From: Paenibacillus sp. FSL R5-0766
GTDB lineage: Bacteria > Bacillota > Bacilli > Paenibacillales > Paenibacillaceae
DNA length: 64,000 nucleotides
NCBI RefSeq assembly: GCF_037971845.1
Contig: NZ_CP150227.1
Span: 6,820,001-6,884,000 of the forward strand
Reading direction: 5' to 3'
The position numbers and the translations under genes were made by a program. Positions 57,501 to 64,000 of this stretch are shown here, piece by piece. Each line of letters starts with the position of its first letter. Within the stretch, counting starts at the first letter, position 1. The notes under the pieces were generated by a model. It was not told where the DNA came from, made no database searches, and worked only from the letters and a program-made list of their open reading frames with translations.

Positions 57501-58355
57501 GATAGCCAAATATGTGCTGACTTTTTGGCGTTCTGCGTCCGTCAGAGCATGATCATATACGATAATTTCTTCAATTGTACCCTGCCAATGTTCAATGCCC
57601 GTTGCTGCTGGGATCAGCTTGCCGACTACTGCTCCGCCAGAGTTACCAGTATCCCATAGCTTCACATTATCTTTTCCCCAGTCATTTAGTTGCTGTACCT
57701 GCTTCATTTTACTGTACAATCTAGCTATGTTAAATTCAGTGTCTCCGCCTGTCCAAGTAACAAATTGCTCGTTCGGGAATGTCGTGCCCAAGAATCCTTC
57801 AGGGGTGTATAATGTTTGGTTCCTGTCACTGTTAAATGTCGTCAAGCCACCTCTTGTAGCATTTTGAAGCATCCCCATACCCGTATAACCAATCGTTTGG
57901 ACTCCCCATGAAATGATATAATTGAGGCCTCCCGTTTTATTGGTTTTGCTAACGGTTATGATCGATCTGGGGCTCTTCCCTTGAGGAAGCTTACTTACAT
58001 CCAGATTCATAAAACTACTCGTGCCGTTATATTCCAATACCGGATTGAAATTGATATTATGATTTTTATCATCCCAATAGGTCGGTTGATTCGCGACCAC
58101 GTCTTGCGTTGCGTTATTTATTTTACTGCCTTGATCTTCCCACATACTCACCTTTTCGCCGCTGGCAACTCCGTTTACCCGCTCTGGTCGTAGCCATAGT
58201 GAAGGGGATCCAACTCCGCCCGGACCAACAGGAGTCTCGTTAGTCGCCTCCGCTTGAGCCAAACTCATGGGTAACGTTCCAATCGCCAGAATAAAGGAAA
58301 GAACTAACATGGACATTCTTTGCCATGGTTTCTTCCGAATTTTTGCTGTGTACAT
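54546..58355 (-). CDS. SLH-anchored multidomain surface protein B
   Basis: A secreted protein of 1269 aa. The signal peptide spans about 1-37 (AQAEA). A lectin-like region (about 42-290, PSLWLRPERVNG) and a DUF8202-like part with IGRDDLSGLMQKQAKAQ are followed by an FnIII-like segment, two FIVAR domains (about 570-710) and a cadherin-like beta-sandwich (about 715-815). Gly/Asn and Pro/Thr linkers lead to the same domain and three SLH repeats as protein A, almost identical in sequence. The ATG follows AGGAGG. It has a SARP-type promoter, and a REC-SARP regulator and hybrid kinase lie just upstream. A role in S-layer or surface binding is inferred. Confidence 0.87.
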   Translation of the reverse strand: MYTAKIRKKPWQRMSMLVLSFILAIGTLPMSLAQAEATNETPVGPGGVGSPSLWLRPERVNGVASGEKVSMWEDQGSKINNATQDVVANQPTYWDDKNHNINFNPVLEYNGTSSFMNLDVSKLPQGKSPRSIITVSKTNKTGGLNYIISWGVQTIGYTGMGMLQNATRGGLTTFNSDRNQTLYTPEGFLGTTFPNEQFVTWTGGDTEFNIARLYSKMKQVQQLNDWGKDNVKLWDTGNSGGAVVGKLIPAATGIEHWQGTIEEIIVYDHALTDAERQKVSTYLAIKYGYTLDQTTANSYVDSNMATIWDAQENAVYTHRVTSIGRDDLSGLMQKQAKAQELGSIMTIALGNSVEDTNSANENEFSNDSSFFTFGDNGASTEFKTPITKDGKKLLGMERVYKVQKANWTESQITLQVDEAGANPALPQYVVISNDAQFGNPNTLHLIENGQVTLNTSNFGPNSYFTIATTATPLTVPDVTLTDDELTWEAVAHADKYEVTIELEDGTKRTVEVTGMALNLSQLVPSLEVGTYKVTVTAKTNNPAYSDSEESNSKNYVVAIDKAKLKAKADEINGKIESGELDEEEYTPETWQTLQDALGVAESVFDDENATPEHVEKAYQDLVDARKGLTKKPGTGVDTSVLKNEHDRIKGENLTETEYTVESWEALKDAMNEAERVLNDLTANQAQVDKALQDLTNARTGLTKVIGTDTSTLQTLVPSVGSLSPAFDPAKDTYTISVPNSVYQFQLTPTALDPLAKIEIAVGDGEWNEVTSGSASENLPLQVGGNKIVVRVTDSLGHVTAYKINVTRASSDNGNNGGGNNGGGNNGGGNTGGNGGSTPVPTPAPVPTPTPAPVKDNLETTRDGSHQPFATSKPSDNKETLVQVDPAKLNVAMSQGTGQQFAIHSPNDGHMKVDGLTLDTLKQLVDQGSKLNISNPLAIYPVPGGKMDVNSVSRQLGNAALNDIDVHVDIARSSDALIDSAETRAASQGYELLVTPVDLDLTFTKDGQTVRSGHLNGYAPKYIALPEGIDPNRITTGVIINPDGSIFHVPTVVTKIDSRYYALINDLRSSGSYSVIWNPQDFEDARSHWGKTDVNNIAARLDLQGNGDNTFSPNLQVTRSEFAEIVVLGLGLMRQDAPQNLFPDVNDSAWFRSAVALANEFGIVRGYDNGNFYGNQEITREQGFAMVARAYRLIEPEAAVSPDQMNSELERYSDAADVSNWAKEDVAQLIAAGIIQGNGPEVLSPKNTMTRAEVTALIARMLKVTNLIDQ

Positions 58356-58430
58356 AGGTTCCTCCTACTTAATATGTTATTTTTGGACTGCTTACTGACT
58401 CAAAACATAATGTTGACCCTCATCTTGCTT

Positions 58431-58465
58431 ATTCTACACATAGCCTCTTACCAAACTCTTACCAA
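58431..58465 (-). promoter_or_regulatory. SARP-type promoter of SLH gene B
   Basis: TTGGTAAGAG occurs at 58456-58465 and 58445-58454, 11 bp apart, then 8 nt (GCTATGTG) and the -10 box TAGAAT (58431-58436). The following AAGC is also shared with the promoter of SLH gene A. Confidence 0.7.
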
Positions 58466-58487
58466 ACCTTTCGCTAGCAAATACGAC

Positions 58488-58523
58488 AAAAAAACAGCCT
58501 TGCAAACGAAGCTGCAAGGCTGT
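58488..58523 (-). terminator. Terminator of the second REC-SARP gene
   Basis: A perfect 10-bp stem ACAGCCTTGC (58494-58503)/GCAAGGCTGT (58514-58523), followed by seven T on the minus strand. It insulates the regulator gene from SLH gene B. Confidence 0.88.
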
Positions 58524-58533
58524 ATATTTCCAA

Positions 58534-59670
58534 TTAACTATTTGATTGTTTCCATTGCTGGTACCACAACTCAACTTCCAAGCCAGGACGTATGCCCGCC
58601 TCTTGTTCTAACGTAGTGACCAACTGATTATATTGTGCGATTACAGGATCTTTATTGCCTAATCGATCATAGGTCTTCATTAAGGCCAATCCGACTTGCT
58701 CCAATGATGGCTCGAATTGCTGTACCCGGTGATATAGCGTAAGTGCTTCCGTATTCTGTCCCATTTCAATATAGTATTGTGCAAGTTCCATGGCATGATT
58801 ACGCCAGAGTGCATGCAAGCGCTGACGCTCCAGCTCAGCCCATATGTAATCGTCCTCACCATAATATTTGCCTTCATATTGATCTGAGGTCTGTCGATGT
58901 TCAGCTATTGTAGACGAAGATAATAGAGGCAATCGGTTAAGACGGCTCTCCCATTCTTCCGCGTCAATCCTGAATTCACCCGTTTCCAATAGATAACCAA
59001 ACTGTTGATAGCGAATGGACATCTTATCCTCACCCATGAGTTCGTTCATCATGCTGCGTAAGCGATGGATTCCACTGTGCAGATTGGATATACCTCTCCG
59101 CTCTTCCAACTCTGGCCACAACAGCTCAAGTAACGTATCCCGTTTAATCGGTTTGTTCCGATGGTGGAGCAGATAAGCGAATAACTCTCTAATCTTGGTT
59201 GTTCTAAACTTCATATGTTTTGGCGGCTCATTGGGGTGCACTTGGACTTGGAGCATCCCCAGACAACGGATCAACATGGATGGCCCTTCTGCTATATTCA
59301 GACTTGCTGACACCGTTCGGCGTTGATACATCTTCATCGTTTTTTCCAAACGGTCACGCGTTACAGGCTTCATAATATAATCCAGCACTTCAAGCCCATA
59401 GGCGGTCAGTGCATGTTCGTTATATGCGGTTGTGAAAATAACTTCTGTTCCAGGAGAAACCTCATGGATACGTTCGGTCGCCTCGATCCCGTTCATCCCC
59501 GGCATCTGAACGTCCATGAAGACGATTTCCGGCAGATGAATTTCGATCTGATCTATGGCTTCCTGTGCCGTCAGAAAAGAGCCGATAACTTCGCAATCCT
59601 CTCTCTCTTGCAACAGTTTGTTCAACCTGCTCAGAGCGAGATATTCATCATCTACCAAAATCACTCTCAT
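58534..59670 (-). CDS. REC-SARP response regulator (BTAD output domain)
   Basis: A 378-aa paralogue of the regulator at 37.9 kb. REC (1-120) has VDDE, phospho-acceptor Asp53 in IVFMDVQMPG and the MKPVTRD lysine. A winged helix (about 150-225, FRTTKIRELFAYLLHHRNKPIKRDTLLE split by turns) is followed by a helical BTAD domain (about 235-375). ATG 59670 lies 8 nt after AGGAG and was preferred over GTG 59676. It is divergent from the hybrid kinase at 59.8 kb, its likely phosphate donor. The SARP-type repeats at both SLH promoters downstream are the obvious candidate targets. Confidence 0.9.
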   Translation of the reverse strand: MRVILVDDEYLALSRLNKLLQEREDCEVIGSFLTAQEAIDQIEIHLPEIVFMDVQMPGMNGIEATERIHEVSPGTEVIFTTAYNEHALTAYGLEVLDYIMKPVTRDRLEKTMKMYQRRTVSASLNIAEGPSMLIRCLGMLQVQVHPNEPPKHMKFRTTKIRELFAYLLHHRNKPIKRDTLLELLWPELEERRGISNLHSGIHRLRSMMNELMGEDKMSIRYQQFGYLLETGEFRIDAEEWESRLNRLPLLSSSTIAEHRQTSDQYEGKYYGEDDYIWAELERQRLHALWRNHAMELAQYYIEMGQNTEALTLYHRVQQFEPSLEQVGLALMKTYDRLGNKDPVIAQYNQLVTTLEQEAGIRPGLEVELWYQQWKQSNS

Positions 59671-59847
59671 ATGCACAACTCCTCTGGCTCACTGATCACC
59701 CTTTAATCTATAATTTTACCATAAATTCTGACGTGGGACCGCTATCATTTAAATATAGAATCTATGTTCCGGTATTCAAAAAAATGTTCATCTTTGGCAG
59801 AGGACATGCAGGAATTTGAAGTAAACTGTCGAAAACTAAAGTCTGCC

Positions 59848-62800
59848 ATGAAACCAATAACCTATAAAAAGATACCCCGATATGTAGTGCTGTCGATTCT
59901 ATTCCTGACTATTTTACTTGGCTTTCGCTGGATATGGTCCGAGTCTTTCACTATACCCGCACATCCTGAACCCGCTAAAGGCGTGTTGGACCTTCGAGGC
60001 TGGGACCTCGCCAACGCTTCACCCATATCCCTGGATGGAGAATGGGAATTTTACCCCCAGGCGTTAATCTCTAATCGTGACATAAAAATAGTGGACAACC
60101 CATCCACACGGATTCAAGTTCCCGGTGACTGGCGGAATGCATTACCACAATCGTCATCGTCATTCGGATATGGAACGTATCATCTTCGCATAGTTTTAGA
60201 TCCATCTGTGAAAGAAGTCTCTCTCTGGGGTCAGAAAATCCAGACCTCATCGATTATCGAGATGAACGGGACCATTGTTGCCGAATTCGGCCAACCTGCC
60301 ACTCATGCCGAAGCCTATCGACCAGAAAGGACTGCATTTACGACTTCCTATGTGCTTAACGGTTCTACCGAACTCAATCTTTTGGTGCAGACCGCCAATT
60401 TTGACGATCCTTATAGCGGAGGGATCACGCGCTCTCTCTATTTTGGTTCTCCAGAAGCCATTGGAAGTGAACGAGGATTGTCTATCGATCTGCAAAAGAT
60501 CACGTTCGCCATACTGATTTTGCACAGCCTATACGCTTTTGTCATGTTTCTGTTTATCCGGAAGGAACGAGCTCTGCTGACGTTCTCGATGCTAACATTG
60601 GTAGCTGCCCTAACGGTCGCCTCCGACCATGACAATCTGTTATTGAGTTGGATGCCACTCAACTTCACTTGGATCGTTAAGGCCAAGGCATTGTCCTATC
60701 CGTTGTTCGCATTCTTCCTTATACAGATGGCTAGAAGCTTCTCCCATAATCTACAAGGGCGTACACTGTTCCGTATCTATGCCAGCGTGCTTGGCGCTTA
60801 CTGTTTATTTCTGCTAGTCGCACCAGTGACCCTGATCTATCATGTACTTGAGATTGGGCTTTCTGATTTCCTCTATCTGTTTGCCATCGGCTGGTCTGTG
60901 TACCTATTCTTCCGAATGGCAGCAGAGAAACGAAGGGACGCCAGCTTTTTGCTCTTTGCGGCAACTAGCAGCCTATCAAGCGTGTTATGGGGAATTGTGA
61001 ACTCGCGTAGCGAGATCACCAACGTGTATTATCCGATTGATGTTATCGCGGCCATATTCGGCTTCTCCGCCTACTGGTTCAGAAAATACTTCCGCAATTC
61101 AAGTGAGATTGAGCAGTTGTACGAACAGCTCAAAGAGGAGGATCGGCAGAAGGATCAGTTTCTTGTGAATACGGCTCATGAATTGCGTACACCGCTGCAC
61201 GGGATCATCAATATCGCCGAGAGCATCGCGGTCCGTGAACGGCGTAAATCAGGTGGGCAGCAGGCAGAAGACATGAAGCTGTTAGTCACCATCGGCCGAC
61301 GCATGTCCCAACTGGTCGATGACCTCCTAGATGTCATTCGTTTAAAGGAAAAACGCATTACGCTCCAGAAGAAACCTTTATCTCTTGCATCTGTCATTCC
61401 AGGCGTGATCGGTATGTTCCGATTCATGGCAGAGGGAAGGCCTGTCCACATGAAGGTAGATATTCCTGAATCACTGCCTTTAATTCAAGCCGATGAGAGA
61501 AGACTTGTTCAGGTGCTCTACAACCTGTTGCATAATGCACTCAAATTCACCGATGAGGGTACGATTACCGTATCTGTTCGGGAACATGGAGAGCACGTCT
61601 TGATTCAAGTTTCAGATACAGGTGTTGGTATAAGTGAAGAGATACAACAGCGAATATTCGAGGCGTATGAACAGGGGACCCCAGAGGCTCGTTTAAGCGG
61701 AGGAATCGGCCTCGGTCTCAATATCAGCAGGCAGCTCACCGAACTCCATGGCGGTCAGCTCACTGTGCAATCCGTACCTGGGCAAGGATCGACCTTCCAG
61801 ATCTCACTTCCACGGGAAGATACCGAAGCGCTCTCTGACCAGACTGAGCAGCGATGGGACGCTCACAGCTTTGATGAAGTTGCGATTGCAGAACCGCAGC
61901 AGCAAGCCATATCTCACGATAAGACTACCGCCCGTATTCTTGCCGTCGATGATGATCCTGTAAACCTGCGAGTCCTGATCTCCATGCTTGCGAATGAACC
62001 ATACCACATTCAACCAGCAGCTTCCGCACTTGAAGCACTAGAGTTGCTGGATAAGGAACCGTGGGACTTACTGATTGCTGATGTCATGATGCCCCATATG
62101 TCCGGTTATGAATTGACCGAGAACGTACGCAAGCGTTATTCGGTATCCGAGCTTCCCATCCTGTTGCTGACGGCCCGTAACGAACCAGCGGATGTATACG
62201 CCGGATTCATGGCCGGTGCTACGGACTATGTCACCAAGCCCGTGGATGCCGTTGAATTAAGGCATCGCATCGGGTCTCTGATTGTACTGAAACAATCCAT
62301 TGATGAGCGACTGCGCATGGAGGCTGCTTACTTACAAGCACAGATTCAGCCCCATTTTCTTTTTAATACGCTCAATTCAATCATGGTTCTTAGTGAGATG
62401 GATACGGAGCGAATGCAGAAACTGGGTGACGCTTTTATCGAGTACCTTCAGACCAGCTTTCATTTTGTCAATTCGGAGAAAATGGTTGAGGTCACTCATG
62501 AGCTGGATCTCTCCCGCGCCTATCTCTACATTGAGAAAGAACGTTTCATGGACCGGCTAAATGTTATCTGGGATATTCCAGAGGATCTTGATCTATCCCT
62601 GCCTCCACTCACCATTCAACCGCTCATTGAGAATGCTGTTCGACATGGTATTCTCAGTAAAGTTGAGGGTGGAACCGTGCATATCCGAATCATCAACCAA
62701 ACAGCGTCCACCCTGATCGAAATCGAGGATGACGGTGTGGGGATGCAGCCCGAGCAGATTGAACGGGCACTAGCATGGCCCAAGAAAGGTGCCGGCGGAA

Positions 62801-62937
62801 CTGGAGGCATTGGATTAACCAATACACATCGCCGGTTGACCCAGATGTACGGACAAGGTTTGACCATCGTCAGCTCGCCGGGCCAAGGTACGAAAGTTTC
62901 CTTTGTCATCCCTTTGGACCGCAGCATGAGAGGCTGA
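59848..62937 (+). CDS. Dual-core hybrid sensor kinase: DISM-7TM-HisKA-HATPase-REC-LytS kinase-HATPase
   Basis: A 1029-aa membrane kinase with the same layout as the one at 34.8 kb: membrane helix, DISM domain, seven helices, HisKA (His444 in AHELRTPLHG), HATPase (GIGLGLN), REC (ILAVDDDP and LLIADVMMPHMSG), then a LytS-type core (QAQIQPHFLFNTLNS) and final HATPase (GIGLTNTHRRL). The open frame extends to ATG 59764, but neither that nor ATG 59806 or 59848 has a well-spaced ribosome binding site. I chose 59848 because the protein then starts like its paralogue just before the first helix. It is divergent from the REC-SARP gene with which it presumably signals. Confidence 0.88.
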   Translation: MKPITYKKIPRYVVLSILFLTILLGFRWIWSESFTIPAHPEPAKGVLDLRGWDLANASPISLDGEWEFYPQALISNRDIKIVDNPSTRIQVPGDWRNALPQSSSSFGYGTYHLRIVLDPSVKEVSLWGQKIQTSSIIEMNGTIVAEFGQPATHAEAYRPERTAFTTSYVLNGSTELNLLVQTANFDDPYSGGITRSLYFGSPEAIGSERGLSIDLQKITFAILILHSLYAFVMFLFIRKERALLTFSMLTLVAALTVASDHDNLLLSWMPLNFTWIVKAKALSYPLFAFFLIQMARSFSHNLQGRTLFRIYASVLGAYCLFLLVAPVTLIYHVLEIGLSDFLYLFAIGWSVYLFFRMAAEKRRDASFLLFAATSSLSSVLWGIVNSRSEITNVYYPIDVIAAIFGFSAYWFRKYFRNSSEIEQLYEQLKEEDRQKDQFLVNTAHELRTPLHGIINIAESIAVRERRKSGGQQAEDMKLLVTIGRRMSQLVDDLLDVIRLKEKRITLQKKPLSLASVIPGVIGMFRFMAEGRPVHMKVDIPESLPLIQADERRLVQVLYNLLHNALKFTDEGTITVSVREHGEHVLIQVSDTGVGISEEIQQRIFEAYEQGTPEARLSGGIGLGLNISRQLTELHGGQLTVQSVPGQGSTFQISLPREDTEALSDQTEQRWDAHSFDEVAIAEPQQQAISHDKTTARILAVDDDPVNLRVLISMLANEPYHIQPAASALEALELLDKEPWDLLIADVMMPHMSGYELTENVRKRYSVSELPILLLTARNEPADVYAGFMAGATDYVTKPVDAVELRHRIGSLIVLKQSIDERLRMEAAYLQAQIQPHFLFNTLNSIMVLSEMDTERMQKLGDAFIEYLQTSFHFVNSEKMVEVTHELDLSRAYLYIEKERFMDRLNVIWDIPEDLDLSLPPLTIQPLIENAVRHGILSKVEGGTVHIRIINQTASTLIEIEDDGVGMQPEQIERALAWPKKGAGGTGGIGLTNTHRRLTQMYGQGLTIVSSPGQGTKVSFVIPLDRSMRG

Positions 62938-63087
62938 GAGATAAGATCGTTCTATAACTCTACAGCGGCATATTATTCGATCCATATCCGTTTGCTCTGT
63001 TTAAGGTCTACGGGGAACGCGATGATAACGGACATGTTCAAGTTCAAGTTCAAGCTCACGTTCAGGTTCTGACATACCAAATAAACC

Positions 63088-63132
63088 AAAAGAGAGCTAA
63101 GCACAGGGTTCGTCCCGGCTTAGCTCTCTTTT
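63088..63132. terminator. Bidirectional terminator between the hybrid kinase and mqo
   Basis: A perfect 15-bp stem AAAAGAGAGCTAAGC (63088-63102)/GCTTAGCTCTCTTTT (63118-63132) with T runs on both strands. Confidence 0.9.
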
Positions 63133-63170
63133 CTTTGACTTCATTATGATCTAACACGATAAGCTAAACG

Positions 63171-64000
63171 TTATACGTGCAGCACATGTTTTTCATCCGA
63201 TAACCCCAGCGCCTTGGCTGTTGAAGAATGAACCTCTTTGAGAAGATCCAGGTTCTCCACAAGGGATATGCCATAGGAAGGAATCATTTCCTTGATCTTT
63301 GGCTCCCATGCCTCCATATGCTGCGGGAAGCACCGCTGAAGAATCTCAAGCATGACCTGAACTGCAGTGGATGCACCCGGTGACGCACCTAACAAAGCCG
63401 CAATCGTTCCATCTGCAGACGTGACCACTTCCGTACCAAATTGCAACGTTCCCTTGCCACCTTGGACGGTATCCTTGATCACCTGCACACGCTGCCCCGC
63501 CAGAACCATATCCCAATCCTCGCTCTTGGCACCCGGGACAAAGTCACGCAATTCTGCCATCCGTTGTTCTTTGGATAACATCAGTTGTTGGATCAGGTAT
63601 TTGGTCAAAGAGATTTCTTTAACACCAGCTGCGAGCATCGTAAGCAGATTATGCATCTTAACAGACGTGATTAAGTCGGCATTGGAACCCGTCTTCAGGA
63701 ACTTCGGCGAGAACCCGGCAAACGGTCCAAATAACAGCGACTTCTTATTGTCGATAAAACGGGTATCCAGATGCGGAACCGACATCGGCGGAGCTCCTAC
63801 CGAAGCCTTGCCATATACTTTGGCATGATGCTGTTCCACGACTTTTTGATTTTTGCACACCATAAAGATCCCACTGACCGGGAATCCGCCGATATGTTTA
63901 CCTTCCGGAATGCCCGTCTTCTGGAGCAAATGCAGACTTCCGCCGCCCGCGCCGATGAAGACAAATTTCGCCTTATGGCGTTCGACTGCACCACTCTTCA
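63171..64000 (-). CDS. mqo: Malate:quinone oxidoreductase, C-terminal part (truncated by window edge)
   Basis: The last 276 codons of an FAD-dependent membrane-associated dehydrogenase that oxidises malate to oxaloacetate and reduces quinone. Visible segments include [78 protein letters not shown] and [18 protein letters not shown], all characteristic of Mqo. The start lies beyond the right edge. It replaces or supplements soluble malate dehydrogenase in the TCA cycle. It is convergent with the hybrid kinase and separated by a strong terminator. Confidence 0.95.
   Translation of the reverse strand, partial: KSGAVERHKAKFVFIGAGGGSLHLLQKTGIPEGKHIGGFPVSGIFMVCKNQKVVEQHHAKVYGKASVGAPPMSVPHLDTRFIDNKKSLLFGPFAGFSPKFLKTGSNADLITSVKMHNLLTMLAAGVKEISLTKYLIQQLMLSKEQRMAELRDFVPGAKSEDWDMVLAGQRVQVIKDTVQGGKGTLQFGTEVVTSADGTIAALLGASPGASTAVQVMLEILQRCFPQHMEAWEPKIKEMIPSYGISLVENLDLLKEVHSSTAKALGLSDEKHVLHV

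Overview
The window looks like chromosome of a Paenibacillus-type Firmicute of moderate GC content. This rests on strong AGGAGG-like ribosome binding sites, many intrinsic terminators, SLH-anchored surface proteins, two-component kinases with 7TM-DISM sensors, a YxiN-type DbpA helicase, a GlnK/GlnL glutamine two-component system, GlnR-type operators, and polysaccharide genes preceded by CcpA-like boxes. I did not recognise any rRNA, tRNA, CRISPR array or phage. The only clear mobile element is a group II intron.

Layout. 0-9.9 kb: the start of a secreted protein, a 167-bp inverted-repeat element, a secreted 5'-nucleotidase, a macrolide phosphotransferase with an attenuator leader, a small lipoprotein, a parS-like site, the DbpA helicase, an eroded AraC-type regulator, a short-chain dehydrogenase and a secreted GH43 galactanase-like enzyme. 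10.1-19.1 kb: a bacterial group IIC-type intron sitting just behind the terminator of a 7-kb gene for a giant SLH/InlB-repeat surface protein. 19.6-29.7 kb: an orphan MinD, a DISM histidine kinase with an OmpR-type regulator, two lipoprotein/GNAT-type genes, a second GNAT, a CD3324-type small protein, a WYL regulator divergent from a DHFR-like reductase, and a CE2-like SGNH esterase. 29.9-34.7 kb: a glutamine-type ABC transporter (binding protein, permease, ATPase) beside the GlnK/GlnL two-component pair. 34.8-49.8 kb: a dual-core hybrid kinase with a REC-SARP regulator, PyrK/PyrD, a DinB protein, a PRISE-like reductase, an HxlR regulator, a TPR-SUKH protein, a PL4 rhamnogalacturonan lyase, an AraC/GyrI regulator and a large TerD-like protein. 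50-63 kb: two tandem SLH surface proteins, a second REC-SARP regulator and a second dual-core hybrid kinase. 63.2 kb to the end: malate:quinone oxidoreductase, cut by the window.

How parts work together. The most interesting unit is 50-63 kb. Both SLH genes have a promoter made of two 11-bp direct repeats placed exactly 8 nt before a -10 box. That is the promoter geometry known for Streptomyces antibiotic regulatory proteins (SARPs), and the regulator encoded next door carries a SARP-type output domain. I infer a kinase to REC-SARP to S-layer-type protein circuit. A second circuit is nitrogen control: the glutamine ABC operon and glnK each carry a match to the GlnR/TnrA operator. A third is a loose set of plant-polysaccharide genes (GH43, CE2-like, PL4, and perhaps the truncated first gene) sharing CcpA-like boxes.

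Limits: all family assignments were made by reading motifs, without database searches. Domain boundaries are approximate. Where the first start codon lacked a ribosome binding site I moved the start and said so.
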